Counted from the first letter of the stretch, positions 35,301 through 43,033 are shown. The stretch: 64,000 nucleotides of DNA from Streptomyces sp. SM10 (GCF_002910915.1 NZ_NEUF01000068.1:310001-374000); one strand, 5' to 3'. The notes: a model not told the origin generated them from the sequence alone. Numbers and translations are program-made.

Positions 35301-35595
35301 CCGACTCGAACGCGCCGGTCAGGCCCGGGAAGTTGATCTCCGGGTCCAGGGCCGTGGCACCGAGCTCGGCGAAGTCACGGGCGCCCGGGGCGGACATGGC
35401 GAAGTACTCGCCCTTGAGGCCGTGCACCTCGGTGGAGGGGTCCTCCTTCACGAACGCGGAGGCGGTGGGAGCGGCCTCCGCGGAAGGTGCCGCGGCAGCG
35501 GCAGGGACCAGGACCGCCCCCACGGGGAGCAGCAGCGCCGCCGTACAGGCGAGCGTTCTCAGAACGGTTCGGGGGCGGGCTAGTTGTCGTATCAA
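32314..35595 (-). CDS. Secreted modular GH2 hydrolase with PA14 and LamG-type modules
   Basis: A 1093-residue secreted enzyme. A signal peptide (about 1-40) is followed by a PA14 module (GLKGEYFAMSAP to NMFLRWSS, about 60-200), a linker beta domain, GH2 domains (VRDDWKNLNGPWEFAG, HIKVEPARWYYHADQLG, acid/base FNEGWGEWD, nucleophile region DGEHGGFTLR) and a C-terminal concanavalin-type LamG module (ADSGPNHKDLTL to GSVDQVKVFDKAL, about the last 190 residues). PA14 and LamG usually bind carbohydrate. The TTG at 35,595 is taken as start because GAGGA lies 7 bases upstream and the signal peptide begins there; it is followed by the rare codons ATA and CTA. A site with AACG cores lies upstream. Exact glycosidic target unknown. 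Confidence 0.87.
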   Translation of the reverse strand: MIRQLARPRTVLRTLACTAALLLPVGAVLVPAAAAAPSAEAAPTASAFVKEDPSTEVHGLKGEYFAMSAPGARDFAELGATALDPEINFPGLTGAFESATGRTENTTARWTGQIEAPEDGDYTFSAIGDNGFRLFIDDTAVIDHWEPDWDKEQTSKPVTLKAGEQHTFRLEMFQDTGGANMFLRWSSAKLAKQIVPESAFTPPADFEVYPVGLSVAEDGLKVQATFDHEVSGIQDVKGHLGIEADTTPMPVKSVVRASNNRKALIVTLGGAVQKGQQVRFAYDGEGGLKNGDETVPEISRRAKNLSTHRLLTPWGEKVNPKNPLPEYPRPQQVRDDWKNLNGPWEFAGATADEKPVFGKKLDERITVPYPVESQLSGLERHEDHMFYRKLVTVPRSWSVGKRGHEDRLKLNFGAVDYEATVWVNGKQVAEHTGGYTAFSADITDAVKGRGPQEIVVAVTDTTGADQPTGKQSANPSGIFYTASSGIWQTVWMEPVAPAAVDSLKTTPDIDKGRLALTVSSEAASKSARVTAVARDKKGKVVGTVTGPANSELSLPVAKQHLWTPDDPYLYDLKVTLRDGRSKDTVDSYFGMRSFGVAEVGGYRKLVLNGKPFFSLAQLDQGFYPDGLNTAPSDDALVFDLKAQKDLGFNSVRKHIKVEPARWYYHADQLGLLVWQDFVSGNITGEKGQKAFLDQGAEMMEQLHNYPSIGAWIVFNEGWGEWDRTETGKITEKVQAADPSRVVNAHSGVNCCNSKGDSGKGDIIDHHDYNNTDPAFPDENRAAMDGEHGGFTLRMPGNMWPGAPTAIYSGVADKDALTAKYVENTRTYYLDAARAELSGSIYTQVTDLENELNGLWTYDRREIKVDPAKVRKINQEVIAAGAAAGDRDEIKGGAAWSLDENKGTKSADSGPNHKDLTLSEGTSWAPGVQGSALKFDGEGQSAETEGPVVDTTGDYTVSAWASLDALPDNYGTVVSQDGRRQENPFYLQYGQGGFAFSTPGAHRARLEIKPELGQWYHLVGVRSGDEIKLYVDGKLASTAAAGSADVSSGALSLGRAKWDGRNTDFWNGSVDQVKVFDKALTDQEVTALHDGEQP

Positions 35596-35682
35596 GGCGT
35601 CGTCCTCGTCGAAGAAGCCAAAGTGCTCCCCACTGCGGAGCACTGCACATAGTCGAACATTGAGCCACAGCCTCAAACACCT

Positions 35683-35721
35683 GACAACGGTCGTGCAGTG
35701 AGAATTTTCAACGATAGAAAA
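35683..35721. promoter_or_regulatory. Candidate operator region upstream of modular GH2 gene
   Basis: GACAACGGTCG at 35,683-35,693 shares the GACAACG half of the 36,401 palindrome. A second element, TTTTC-AACGATA-GAAAA (35,705-35,721), is an inverted repeat with an AACG centre. Both lie within 130 bases of the TTG start. Confidence 0.4.
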
Positions 35722-35782
35722 ATGAGACGTTCTCTGCCCGCCCCGCCGGGCACGCCTGACCCGGTGAGCGGCGTCGAGCCGC

Positions 35783-36376
35783 TCACCGGGCTGCGAGACA
35801 ACCGTCGTTGGCGTGATACTGCGGTAGATCCGCAGGTCCGGTGACCCAGGACGTGTTCGGCCTGTCCGTGAGACGGTAGGCCAACGACCGTCCCCGGGTG
35901 AGCAGTCGGGCGTCCGTCCAGGATCTGTCACTCACCCTCCCGTCGACGCGGACGGCATCGATGTACGGATGTGTCGCACCCTTCGAGTCCGCGGACGGCA
36001 AGGAGGTGACGTCACCGGCGAACGGCACGTCACCCGCGGCGCCGGGGGTACGTCCGGCACCGTTGCCGTGGGTGAGGCTCAGGCCGCGCATCCGGGGCAC
36101 CCCGTACTCGTAACCGTTGGCCGCCCCGGTGCTGGTCCGGTCGCCCGTGGTGCTGGTGGGCGACCAGGCGATCACGCCGTAGGGGCGCACGGTGCCGGGG
36201 TAGGTGTTGCCGCCGTTCGCCGTGCCGATCATCGGGTCCACGGAGGCGGTGGGACGCGTGACGAGCGCGTCGGCCTGGGCTGCGGGCGGCGCGACGGCAC
36301 CGGCGAGTGCGCCGGTGAGGACGAGCGCGGCGTTCCGTGCGGCGAGACGCCGGGGCGCGGACGGCCTGGAGGGCAT
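35783..36376 (-). pseudogene. GH92 alpha-mannosidase remnant: N- and C-terminal ends joined
   Basis: The 197-residue frame has a signal peptide and the GH92 N-terminal signature: DPMIGTANGGNTYPG, YGVIAWSP and GLSLTHGNGAG (residues about 45-115). After VTSLPSADSKG it jumps directly to a sequence typical of the GH92 C-terminus: HPYIDAVRVDG, SDRSWTDARLL and RPNTSWVTGPADLPQYH. GH92 enzymes are about 750-1100 residues, so 500 or more residues, with the catalytic acids, are missing while the frame stays open. It cannot be an active mannosidase. A perfect operator-like palindrome remains 25 bases upstream of the start. Confidence 0.8.
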
Positions 36377-36400
36377 GCTCTCGGATACCTCCGACAGTTG

Positions 36401-36412
36401 GACAACGTTGTC
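36401..36412. promoter_or_regulatory. Perfect palindrome GACAACGTTGTC, LacI-type operator
   Basis: A 12-base perfect palindrome with central CG lies directly before the GH92 remnant. It contains the ACAACGTT core also found in the importer/GH127 control region, so one LacI regulator may control both. Confidence 0.65.
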
Positions 36413-36614
36413 AAGGCTGGTCGGACATCGAGGTCCGCAGCGTCGACCGATTCGCGGCCGAGCGTAGATCGCCACGGCGTGCGAGGGAATGCCACGGACG
36501 GATCCGAGCGGTGAACGCGTGGTGAACGGGTCCCGGGACACATCACCGCGGAGGGCGGCCGCGGGGCGGGGCCACCGGTGGACGTCCGGCTCCCGCAGGG
36601 TGGGAGCCGGAGGC

Positions 36615-37028
36615 TCAGGCAGAAGCCCCGGCGTACGCACGGAGGACCATGAGCGAGTCCTCCGGGGCCGCCACCATGGCGAAGGGGGCGCACAGCACCA
36701 GCGACGCCTCCTGGACCGCGAGGGCGCCGACCGTCCCCGCCGTGGTCTTCTGCACCACGGTCCTCCCGCCGAGGTCTGCGGACCGCAGCAGGCCCGGCGA
36801 GTTGACCGCGTCGAACCCGAGCGCGGGCGGGCCGTCCTTGATGGCCACCCACTCCGGGTTCCGGGCCTTGAGCGCCAGGGCCTCGTCCAGCGACCCGGCG
36901 AGCACGATCTTCTCCGCCCCCCGGGCAAAGGCCCAGGCGGCCACCGTGAAGGCGCGCATGACATCGACCACGACCGCCACGGGCGGGATTTCGGCCAGCT
37001 CGGCGATGCCGAGGAATCGAGCGTCCAT
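36615..37028 (-). pseudogene. ComB-like (2-phosphosulfolactate phosphatase family) gene with internal deletion
   Basis: The 137-residue product starts like a ComB-family phosphatase: [18 protein letters not shown], the [12 protein letters not shown] loop, and [17 protein letters not shown] (about 80-96). At ASLVLCA it switches to [17 protein letters not shown], which is the usual C-terminal end of Streptomyces ComB-like proteins of about 240 residues. About 100 residues are thus missing in frame. The start at 37,028 gives [11 protein letters not shown]; a longer ATG at 37,046 is possible. Because the frame is intact a short protein may be made, but it lacks the second half of the fold. Head and tail assignments rest on family knowledge. 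Confidence 0.65.
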
Positions 37029-37415
37029 CCGGACATGATCGAGCACACCCTGCCGGCACCGCCACGACAGCGGCGCGCATCACACGGCCTCCGGTGTCGC
37101 CCTCTTCGTACGCCTGGAGCCGTGGGCACACGGATGCACGGAGGTGGCGCTCACGGAAGAAGCGCCGGCGACTCCCGCAGATCGTGTTCGGCCACCCGCG
37201 CGTGAAGTCCTGGTCGGGGAGGTCGCCGCCGTCGAGGAGTCGCAGACGGAGGCAGACGTGCTCCCACTCGGCGTCGAAGTGGATCAGCGGCGGGCCAGAA
37301 GTCCGCCTCGTCCGCCCACCGGTGGACGATCACGCTCGCCGACGCGGTGACGCGGGCCCGGCGGGGTACCCGAGGGACGACAGCGTCACCCACCGGACCC
37401 GAGGAGGCACACGCC
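37029..37415. other. Intergenic stretch with a possible minus-strand gene remnant
   Basis: These 387 bases have no intact gene. On the minus strand a protein-like run (VTASASVIVHRWADEADFWP) near 37,275-37,345 appears to continue in another frame as LIHFDAEWEHVCLRLRLLDGG (about 37,215-37,280). This suggests a small frameshifted relic, but I do not recognise the family. The plus-strand GTG gene starts at 37,416. Confidence 0.35.
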
Positions 37416-37943
37416 GTGCACAGTGTGAAGCTCTGGCTCAACCGCAGCCTGACCGCGCAGGCGGTGCTCGCCCTGGTCATCGGGGTGGGGATCAGCGCAG
37501 CGTTCCGCCGCGACGAACACCCCGTCATCTGGCTGATCCACGGCACGGCCTACGCCGCTGTCGCGACCGGGATCCTGGCCGTCCAGCGGCGCAGGGCCGG
37601 GCGCGCGGCCGGTACGGACACGCGTGGGGTCGCCGACCTCACCCGCAAAATCCGGCACCGCGAGGTTCCGGGCGATCCGCAGGAGCGGGAGACCATGCGA
37701 CGGCTGATCGACGACCAGCTGGGGACGATGGAGCGGGCAGGCCGGTGGCTGCCGTACTGGCTCGGGCTGATGGGCCTGGTGGTGGTCGGCATGATCGCTC
37801 TCGGAATCATCGGCGGCTCGCTGGTCTTCCCGCTGCTCTTCGCGGTCGCCTCGGCGGCGTTCTGCTTCTGGATCCTCCGGATGCGCCGCCGCACCCTGGA
37901 CACCTACCGCCACATGCGCTCCACCCTGGAGAGCCAGGCCTGA
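37416..37943 (+). CDS. Small membrane protein, unknown function
   Basis: A 175-residue protein with hydrophobic spans at about residues 10-26 and 33-47 and a strong pair at about 114-150 (WLPYWLGLMGLVVVGMIALG onward). Between them is a charged segment, about residues 55-105. It starts with GTG, with GAGGAGG 9 bases upstream. I do not recognise the family. It is followed by a methyltransferase gene 121 bases away on the same strand. Confidence 0.75.
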   Translation: MHSVKLWLNRSLTAQAVLALVIGVGISAAFRRDEHPVIWLIHGTAYAAVATGILAVQRRRAGRAAGTDTRGVADLTRKIRHREVPGDPQERETMRRLIDDQLGTMERAGRWLPYWLGLMGLVVVGMIALGIIGGSLVFPLLFAVASAAFCFWILRMRRRTLDTYRHMRSTLESQA

Positions 37944-38064
37944 CGGGCCCGGCGGCCGGTTCCGTACAGGTCGTGCGCGGGATCCGCATGGCAGGAAGGG
38001 GTGGTACGCCGGCCGGAGGGGCGAAACGCTCCCCGCAGGAGGCCTGTGATGATGGAATCGCGCC

Positions 38065-38721
38065 ATGGAGTCACCGATGTCCCGCGTGGTCCAGGCACTC
38101 GACCGCTTCCACGCCGCCCGCCCCTGGGACCACAACGCGCACTACCACCGCTGGCTGCTGCGCCGTCTGCCCAGGCGCTTCGGCCGGGCGTTGGACGTGG
38201 GGTCCGGCAGCGGTGACCTGGCCCGCCTCCTGGCCGGACGGGCCACATCGGTCGAGGGGATCGACAACGACCCCGACGTCGTCGCCCGTGCACGGGACCT
38301 CACCGCGCCCGCCCTGCCCGTCGTGTTCACCGTCCAGGACGCGGCGGTGGGCCTGCCGTCCGGCCCCTACGACGTCATCACCTGCGTGGCGGCCCTCCAC
38401 CATCTGCCGTTCCCCGGCACGCTCGCCCGCTTCCGCTGCAGCCTGACGCCGGGCGGGACTCTGGTCGTCGTCGGCGTGGCACGGGCGGAGACGTTCGTCG
38501 ACCATGCCCTCGGGGCGCTCGCGATCCCGATGAACGTCGTCATGGCCCTGGTCAGGAACAGGGGACGCAGGGTGGCCCGCCCCGCCTCGATGACCGCGCG
38601 CACCCGCCCCGCGGTCATGAGCTTCGCCGAGATCGCGCGTGACGCCCGGGACGTACTGCCCGGCGCACGGCTGCGCCGCCGCCTCTTCTGGCGCTGGACG
38701 CTGGTCTGGCAACAGGGCTGA
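38065..38721 (+). CDS. Class I SAM-dependent methyltransferase
   Basis: A 218-residue methyltransferase. SAM motif I is RALDVGSGSGDLARLL (about 37-52) with the acidic end of strand 2 in EGIDNDPDVV; motif post-I DVITCVAALHHLPF and motif III LTPGGTLVVVGVA follow. The C-terminal part has a hydrophobic helix and the segment MTARTRPAVMSFAEI. Substrate unknown. An ATG at 38,065 is used; a second at 38,077 is also possible. Confidence 0.85.
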   Translation: MESPMSRVVQALDRFHAARPWDHNAHYHRWLLRRLPRRFGRALDVGSGSGDLARLLAGRATSVEGIDNDPDVVARARDLTAPALPVVFTVQDAAVGLPSGPYDVITCVAALHHLPFPGTLARFRCSLTPGGTLVVVGVARAETFVDHALGALAIPMNVVMALVRNRGRRVARPASMTARTRPAVMSFAEIARDARDVLPGARLRRRLFWRWTLVWQQG

Positions 38722-38774
38722 CGGCCGCTCGTGCTGCGCCTCCGGCAGGCGCGCGCACCGAGTCCCCGACCGGA

Positions 38775-38805
38775 GCCGTGCCCCCGCCCGAGGAGGAGGC
38801 ACGGC
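38775..38805. terminator. Terminator hairpin between convergent genes
   Basis: GCCGTGCC (38,775-38,782) pairs with GGCACGGC (38,798-38,805) between the methyltransferase stop and the lyase stop. Confidence 0.65.
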
Positions 38806-38814
38806 ATGCCGGCG

Positions 38815-40713
38815 CTACGGCGTGGTGATCGTCGGCCGGGGCGCCCTCGCCATCCCGCCGCCGATGGCGAAGCTCGGGTGCGGCGGCTGGTTGTACGCGG
38901 TGTTCTGCCAGGCCAGGGCCGTGCGGTACATGGTGTCGTGGAGCAGCGTGGTGATCCTCGTGCCGGTCTCGACGGGCGTGGAGTAGACCCGTAGGGCCGT
39001 GTTGTTGGCGGTCGGCCAGACGACTTCCTCGCGCCAGTCGCCGAGGATGTCGCCGGACAGCGCGGGCGTGGCCTTGGTGCCGTTGTTGGAGTGGACCGAG
39101 GCCCCGGTCAGCAGCCGGGTGTCCGCCGAGGTGCCGTACTTGTCGATGTGGGTTCCGTCGAGGAGTTCACGCGTCGTGTCACCGTCCCACCAGGACAGGA
39201 AGTTCGAGCTGGACGGCTTGCGGCTGGTGACGACGTCACCCTTCGGACCGCGCACACCGGAGACGGCCGAGGACCAGGACTCGGCGCCGGGGCTGCCGGA
39301 CCAGATGTCACCGGAGACACCACGGCCGTTGTCACCGCTCGCCGGCGTGGACCACAGGATCTGACCGGTCCTGGCGTCCGCCATCCACGAGGACGGCTTG
39401 GAGCTGTCCTCGTCGACCTTGAACTCCTCCAGGCCCGCACGGGAAGGGTCGAGGTCCCCGACGTGCAGGTCGCCGTGGCCGTTCCTCGTCGTCCACAGCC
39501 CGCTGCCGTTGTCGTCGACGGCCATCGAGCCGTACATGATCTCGTCCTTGCCGTCACCGTCCGCGTCGGCGACGGACAGCTGGTGGTTGCCCTGGCCGTC
39601 GTACCCCTTGCCGGAGTTGGTCGAGCTGTTCGTGTCGAAGGTCCAGCGCCGGGTGAAGGCGCCGCCCCGCCAGTCCCAGGCGGCGATGACGGTGCGCGTG
39701 TAGTAGCCGCGCGCCATGATCAGCGACGGCCTGGCTCCGTCGAGGTAGGCCGTACCGGCGAGGAAGCGGTCCACCCGGTTGCCGTAGGAGTCGCCCCACG
39801 AGGACACCGTGCCACGTGCGGGGACGTAGTCCACGGTGCCCATCGCGGCCCCGGTCCCGCCGTTGAACATCGTCAGGAACTCGGGCCCTGACAGGATGTA
39901 GCCGGAGGAGTTGCGGTGGTCGGCCGAGGAGCTGCCGATCACCCTGCCGGCGCCGTCGACGCTGCCGTCGGCGGTCTTCATCGCCACCTCGGCCCGGCCG
40001 TCACCGTCGTAGTCGTACACCTGGAACTGGGTGTAGTGCGCGCCGGAGCGGATGTTGCGCCCGAGGTCGATACGCCAGAGCCGGGTGCCGTCGAGGCGGA
40101 TCCCGTCGACGATCGTGTTGCCCGTGTAGCCGGACTGGGAGTTGTCCTTGGCGTTGGTGGGCTGCCACTTCAGCACGAAGTCGAGGGCACCGTCGCCGTC
40201 CAGGTCCCCGACGGACGCGTCGTTGGCCTCGTAGGTGTAGGCGACCCCGTCGGGTGTCGTCCCACCGGCGGGCGGGCTGATGGGTACGTCCTTGTATCCG
40301 GCGCGGAACTGGACCGCGTGGACGGAGTCGCCCTGCTCCACACCGCCGACGACCGCGCGCACCGTGTAGTCGGCGGTGGCGGGCGCGCCGGAGTGGAAGT
40401 AGTTCGTCGAGGCGGTCACCGGCGAGGCGTTGACCTTGGTGCCGGCCCGGTAGACGTTGAACGACACGTCGTCGGGGTCGGTGCCCAGCCAGCGCCAGCT
40501 GACGAGGTTCCCGCTGTCGGTGTGCACGCTCACGACGCCTCGGTCGAGCGCCTCGGCCTGCCGCGCGGTCGCGGCCTGCGAGGCCGGGCCGAGAGCGACG
40601 AGCCCGCCGGCCGCGAGCAGCCCCGCTGTCAGAGCGACGAGCAGGGTGCGGGTACGGGTGACGCGGTGTCTGCGGTGGGGGCGGGGTTCGGAGGGGGGAA
40701 GCAGAGGCTCCAC
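38815..40713 (-). CDS. Secreted PL11 rhamnogalacturonan lyase
   Basis: A 632-residue polysaccharide lyase family 11 enzyme (YesW/YesX type) that cleaves the rhamnogalacturonan I backbone of pectin by beta-elimination. A signal peptide covers about residues 20-50. The eight-bladed propeller is marked by repeated calcium loops: DLDGDGALDFVLKW, DYDGDGRAEVAMKTADG and DADGDGKDEIMYGS. The end SGDILGDWREEVVWP and ALRVYSTP is characteristic. The GTG at 40,713 is chosen since GGAAGG lies 8 bases upstream. Unlike its neighbours it is full-length. It fits the pectin/arabinan theme of this region. Confidence 0.92.
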   Translation of the reverse strand: MEPLLPPSEPRPHRRHRVTRTRTLLVALTAGLLAAGGLVALGPASQAATARQAEALDRGVVSVHTDSGNLVSWRWLGTDPDDVSFNVYRAGTKVNASPVTASTNYFHSGAPATADYTVRAVVGGVEQGDSVHAVQFRAGYKDVPISPPAGGTTPDGVAYTYEANDASVGDLDGDGALDFVLKWQPTNAKDNSQSGYTGNTIVDGIRLDGTRLWRIDLGRNIRSGAHYTQFQVYDYDGDGRAEVAMKTADGSVDGAGRVIGSSSADHRNSSGYILSGPEFLTMFNGGTGAAMGTVDYVPARGTVSSWGDSYGNRVDRFLAGTAYLDGARPSLIMARGYYTRTVIAAWDWRGGAFTRRWTFDTNSSTNSGKGYDGQGNHQLSVADADGDGKDEIMYGSMAVDDNGSGLWTTRNGHGDLHVGDLDPSRAGLEEFKVDEDSSKPSSWMADARTGQILWSTPASGDNGRGVSGDIWSGSPGAESWSSAVSGVRGPKGDVVTSRKPSSSNFLSWWDGDTTRELLDGTHIDKYGTSADTRLLTGASVHSNNGTKATPALSGDILGDWREEVVWPTANNTALRVYSTPVETGTRITTLLHDTMYRTALAWQNTAYNQPPHPSFAIGGGMARAPRPTITTP

Positions 40714-40750
40714 GAGGGGCACCTTCCGGCGGGGGACGGCTTACGCCCCC

Positions 40751-41089
40751 TCAGTTGCTCCCGGAAGCCGAAAGGTTGCCGCCGGATTCCTTCGGTGTCT
40801 CGACCGTCCGCCGCCGCCCGACGCCGGCCGCGTTCGCCGCGGAGTGCAGCGAGCGCAGGGCGAGCAGCAGGAAACCGATGTCGTCGAGGTACACCGGGTC
40901 CGGCAGGAGGTCGACGGGTGAGACGGTGTAGATCACCGCGGCCCATACCAGTGCCTTGTTGTGCAGGGGGACGCCCGCGTCGACGAGCAGCTTCCTCGCC
41001 CGGATCACCCGGATGAGAAGGACCGCGGCGAACCCCGCCATGAGCAGGAGCGCCAGCGCGCCAAGGATGAGCCAGACCGAGATGTCCAT
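40751..41089 (-). CDS. DUF1232 (YkvA-like) small membrane protein
   Basis: A 112-residue protein with an N-terminal transmembrane helix (WLILGALALLLMAGFAAVLLI, about 6-26). It has the DUF1232 core ALVWAAVIYTVSPVDLLPD followed by YLDDIGFLLLAL. Members occur widely in bacteria with unknown role. It is an isolated minus-strand gene between the lyase and a WhiB-like regulator. Confidence 0.85.
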   Translation of the reverse strand: MDISVWLILGALALLLMAGFAAVLLIRVIRARKLLVDAGVPLHNKALVWAAVIYTVSPVDLLPDPVYLDDIGFLLLALRSLHSAANAAGVGRRRTVETPKESGGNLSASGSN

Positions 41090-41130
41090 GGTTCATCGTC
41101 TCCGCTGGAAGCGGCCGGGGCCAGAAGGCG

Positions 41131-41388
41131 TCATCCGTGGATCCTGGCCTGCTGCCGGGAACGGCGGCGCTTCAGGGCACGGCGTTCGTTCTCGTCCATG
41201 CCTCCCCACACGCCCGCGTCCTGTCCGTTCTCCAGGGCCCATTCCAGGCACTGGTCCCGCACGGGGCAGGCCCCGCAGACGGCCTTGGCGTCCTCGACCT
41301 GCACGAGGGCGGGGCCGCTGCTGCCGATGGGGAAGAACAGGTCGGGGTCCTCTTCGCGGCACGCCGCGTGCATGCGCCAGTTGTCCAT
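41131..41388 (-). CDS. WhiB-family iron-sulfur transcription regulator
   Basis: An 85-residue WhiB-like protein. The four cluster cysteines are Cys10, Cys38, Cys41 and Cys47 (CREEDPDLFFP and CGACPVRDQC), followed by the GVWGG turn and a basic tail KRRRSRQQAR for DNA contact. Sequence style is close to WhiB1/WblE. The ATG at 41,388 has AAGGAG 8 bases upstream; an earlier GTG overlaps that site and is rejected. Such proteins bind the main sigma factor and answer redox or nitric oxide signals. Confidence 0.92.
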   Translation of the reverse strand: MDNWRMHAACREEDPDLFFPIGSSGPALVQVEDAKAVCGACPVRDQCLEWALENGQDAGVWGGMDENERRALKRRRSRQQARIHG

Positions 41389-41488
41389 GGCCCTCACTCC
41401 TTCTCGTGGGGATCGGTCGGCCGATCCGGTGTCCGTACTGTGCGCGTGACCGTCATCGGGCGTCCGAAACCCACAACAGGCCTGGCGT

Positions 41489-42346
41489 TCAGGGGATTCC
41501 GGAACCCTTCCCGGCCTCCGGCAGGGGGGAGCCCGGGTGCGGGGCGGCGGCGCAGGCGCCGTCCAGGCGGATGCGGTAGGCCATGACGACCGCCGGTTCG
41601 TCGATGATGTCCACCCTGGTCCCGGGGGTCTCCAGGACGGCCCGGTCGCCGATCTCCGGGGCAGGGACGCGCAGCAGGTGCAGCGACGGAACCCCCGTCA
41701 TGGGATGCGGCGGATGGTCGAGGGGTACCACCTGCACGGTGAGGTGCTGCCGGTGCGCGGCCTCCTCGAGCACCGCCCGCTGCTCGGCCATCACCGTGGG
41801 GCCGCCGACCGTCGTGCGGAGCGCGGCCGCGGGGAGCAGCGCCCAGAGGGCCGCTCCGCGCTCCTGCAGGCGGCGCTGCCGCTCCCCCAGCAGTTCGACG
41901 TGCCGGTCGTCGCGCCGCGGAGGGCCGTCGGCGGCGAGCGTCCGGCACAGGGCTGCCTCGTAGGCCGGGGTGCGCAGCAGTTCCGGGACGAGGGCGGGGT
42001 GCCAGGTCCTGACGAGCGCTGCGGAGGACTCGATGCCGATGACCTCCTGCTGCCAGGGCTCCATCGCGTCCCGCCAGTGGTGCCACCAGCCCGGCAGATT
42101 GGCGGCCGCGAGGCCCGTCATGATCGGCTCGGCCTCCGCGGCGGACACCGCGTAGCGCTCCAGGAGGACGCGTACCTGGTGGGAGTCGAGCCCGGTCTCG
42201 GCCCGCTCGATGCGACGCACGGTGGCGGGGTGGGCGCCCAGTGCCACGGCCGCAGCCTGGAGGCTGACGCCCGCACGTTTCCTGAGTATCCGCAGCCGTG
42301 CCGCGAGGACTCGGTGTTCGACGGTGGGGCCGGACCGGGGCCTCAT
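41489..42346 (-). CDS. XRE-type helix-turn-helix regulator with DUF5753
   Basis: A 285-residue regulator of the BldB-partner type common in Streptomyces. The N-terminal HTH is LRILRKRAGVSLQAAAVALG with ATVRRIERAE as recognition region (about 15-50). DUF5753 follows, including PGWWHHWRDAMEPW, RTPAYEAALCR and QVVPLDHPPHP. GGAAGG lies 8 bases before the ATG. It is divergent from the ATPase gene at 42,469, an arrangement often seen with DUF397 and ATPase genes, and probably controls it through the intervening repeat. Confidence 0.87.
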   Translation of the reverse strand: MRPRSGPTVEHRVLAARLRILRKRAGVSLQAAAVALGAHPATVRRIERAETGLDSHQVRVLLERYAVSAAEAEPIMTGLAAANLPGWWHHWRDAMEPWQQEVIGIESSAALVRTWHPALVPELLRTPAYEAALCRTLAADGPPRRDDRHVELLGERQRRLQERGAALWALLPAAALRTTVGGPTVMAEQRAVLEEAAHRQHLTVQVVPLDHPPHPMTGVPSLHLLRVPAPEIGDRAVLETPGTRVDIIDEPAVVMAYRIRLDGACAAAPHPGSPLPEAGKGSGIP

Positions 42347-42434
42347 CCACGTACCCTTCCGCACCTGGCGCTCCGACCCGGGGCGTCGGAGCTCTTTCAG
42401 CGCTGATTCGGAACCATCCGGGCATTCTGCCCCT

Positions 42435-42454
42435 TGCAAAGTATGCGCTTTGCA
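42435..42454. promoter_or_regulatory. Inverted repeat TGCAAAG/CTTTGCA between divergent genes
   Basis: Two perfect 7-base arms (42,435-42,441 and 42,448-42,454) are separated by 6 bases. It lies just before the ATPase start, in the only A+T-rich part of the gap, so it is a candidate operator for the XRE regulator. Confidence 0.5.
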
Positions 42455-42468
42455 CGGAGAGTACGTAC

Positions 42469-43008
42469 ATGTCGGAAATAGTCACGTGCGCGCGTCTGGC
42501 CCCGGAGGGCTCGGGCAGGCGTAGCGCACAGAGCTGGTGGATCCCCCGCCTCCCCCGGGGTGTCCCCGTGGCCAGGCACCGCGTGCAGGAAGCCATGCGG
42601 CGCTGGGGAGAGCCCGACGACCGTGTCGAGACCGCGGCCCTCGTCGTGACCGAACTGGTCACGAACGCGGTGGAACACACGGCGGGCCGCCGGATCCGGT
42701 GCCGCCTCCTGCGGACGCCCGGCCGGGTGCGCATCTGTGTGTGGAACCGCGGCCGACGGCACATCCCCGAGTTTCCGGGTCCACGGAACCCGGAGCCGCA
42801 TGCCGTCACGGGCGACGGGCCTCACGGCCAGGACGGCAGGGAGGGCCCCGGCCCGGTGGCCCTCATCGGCCCGGACGGGGCGGACGAGGGCTTCAGCCTG
42901 GCTTCGGTGGCCGAGGACGGCCGGGGCCTCATGCTCGTGGACGCCCTGGCGACGCGTTGGGGCACACGCAGCAGCGTGTCCGGCCGGCTCGTCTGGGCCG
43001 ACATCTGA
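42469..43008 (+). CDS. HATPase_c anti-sigma-factor-like ATP-binding protein
   Basis: A 179-residue ATPase of the RsbW/SpoIIAB-like class. The N-box is VTELVTNAVEHT (about 65-76) and the G-box is GRGLMLVDALATRWG near the C-terminus. Between them a Gly/Pro/Asp-rich insert of about 40 residues (starting near residue 105) interrupts the usual fold and lengthens the protein. Such proteins may bind sigma factors or anti-anti-sigma partners. GGAGAG lies 8 bases before the ATG. Divergent from the XRE regulator. Confidence 0.83.
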   Translation: MSEIVTCARLAPEGSGRRSAQSWWIPRLPRGVPVARHRVQEAMRRWGEPDDRVETAALVVTELVTNAVEHTAGRRIRCRLLRTPGRVRICVWNRGRRHIPEFPGPRNPEPHAVTGDGPHGQDGREGPGPVALIGPDGADEGFSLASVAEDGRGLMLVDALATRWGTRSSVSGRLVWADI

Positions 43009-43033
43009 GCATCCCGGACGGGACGGGGACGCC

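Noticed and set aside
32047..35583. A plus-strand open frame of about 1180 codons opposite the modular GH2 gene
   Set aside because: Antisense to a gene with recognisable PA14, GH2 and LamG domains; no domain is seen in the shadow product.
35783..37129. A longer minus-strand frame running from the GH92 remnant through the ComB-like gene
   Set aside because: The upstream part is out of frame with ComB and Arg/Pro-rich; a signal peptide start at 36,376 marks the real beginning.
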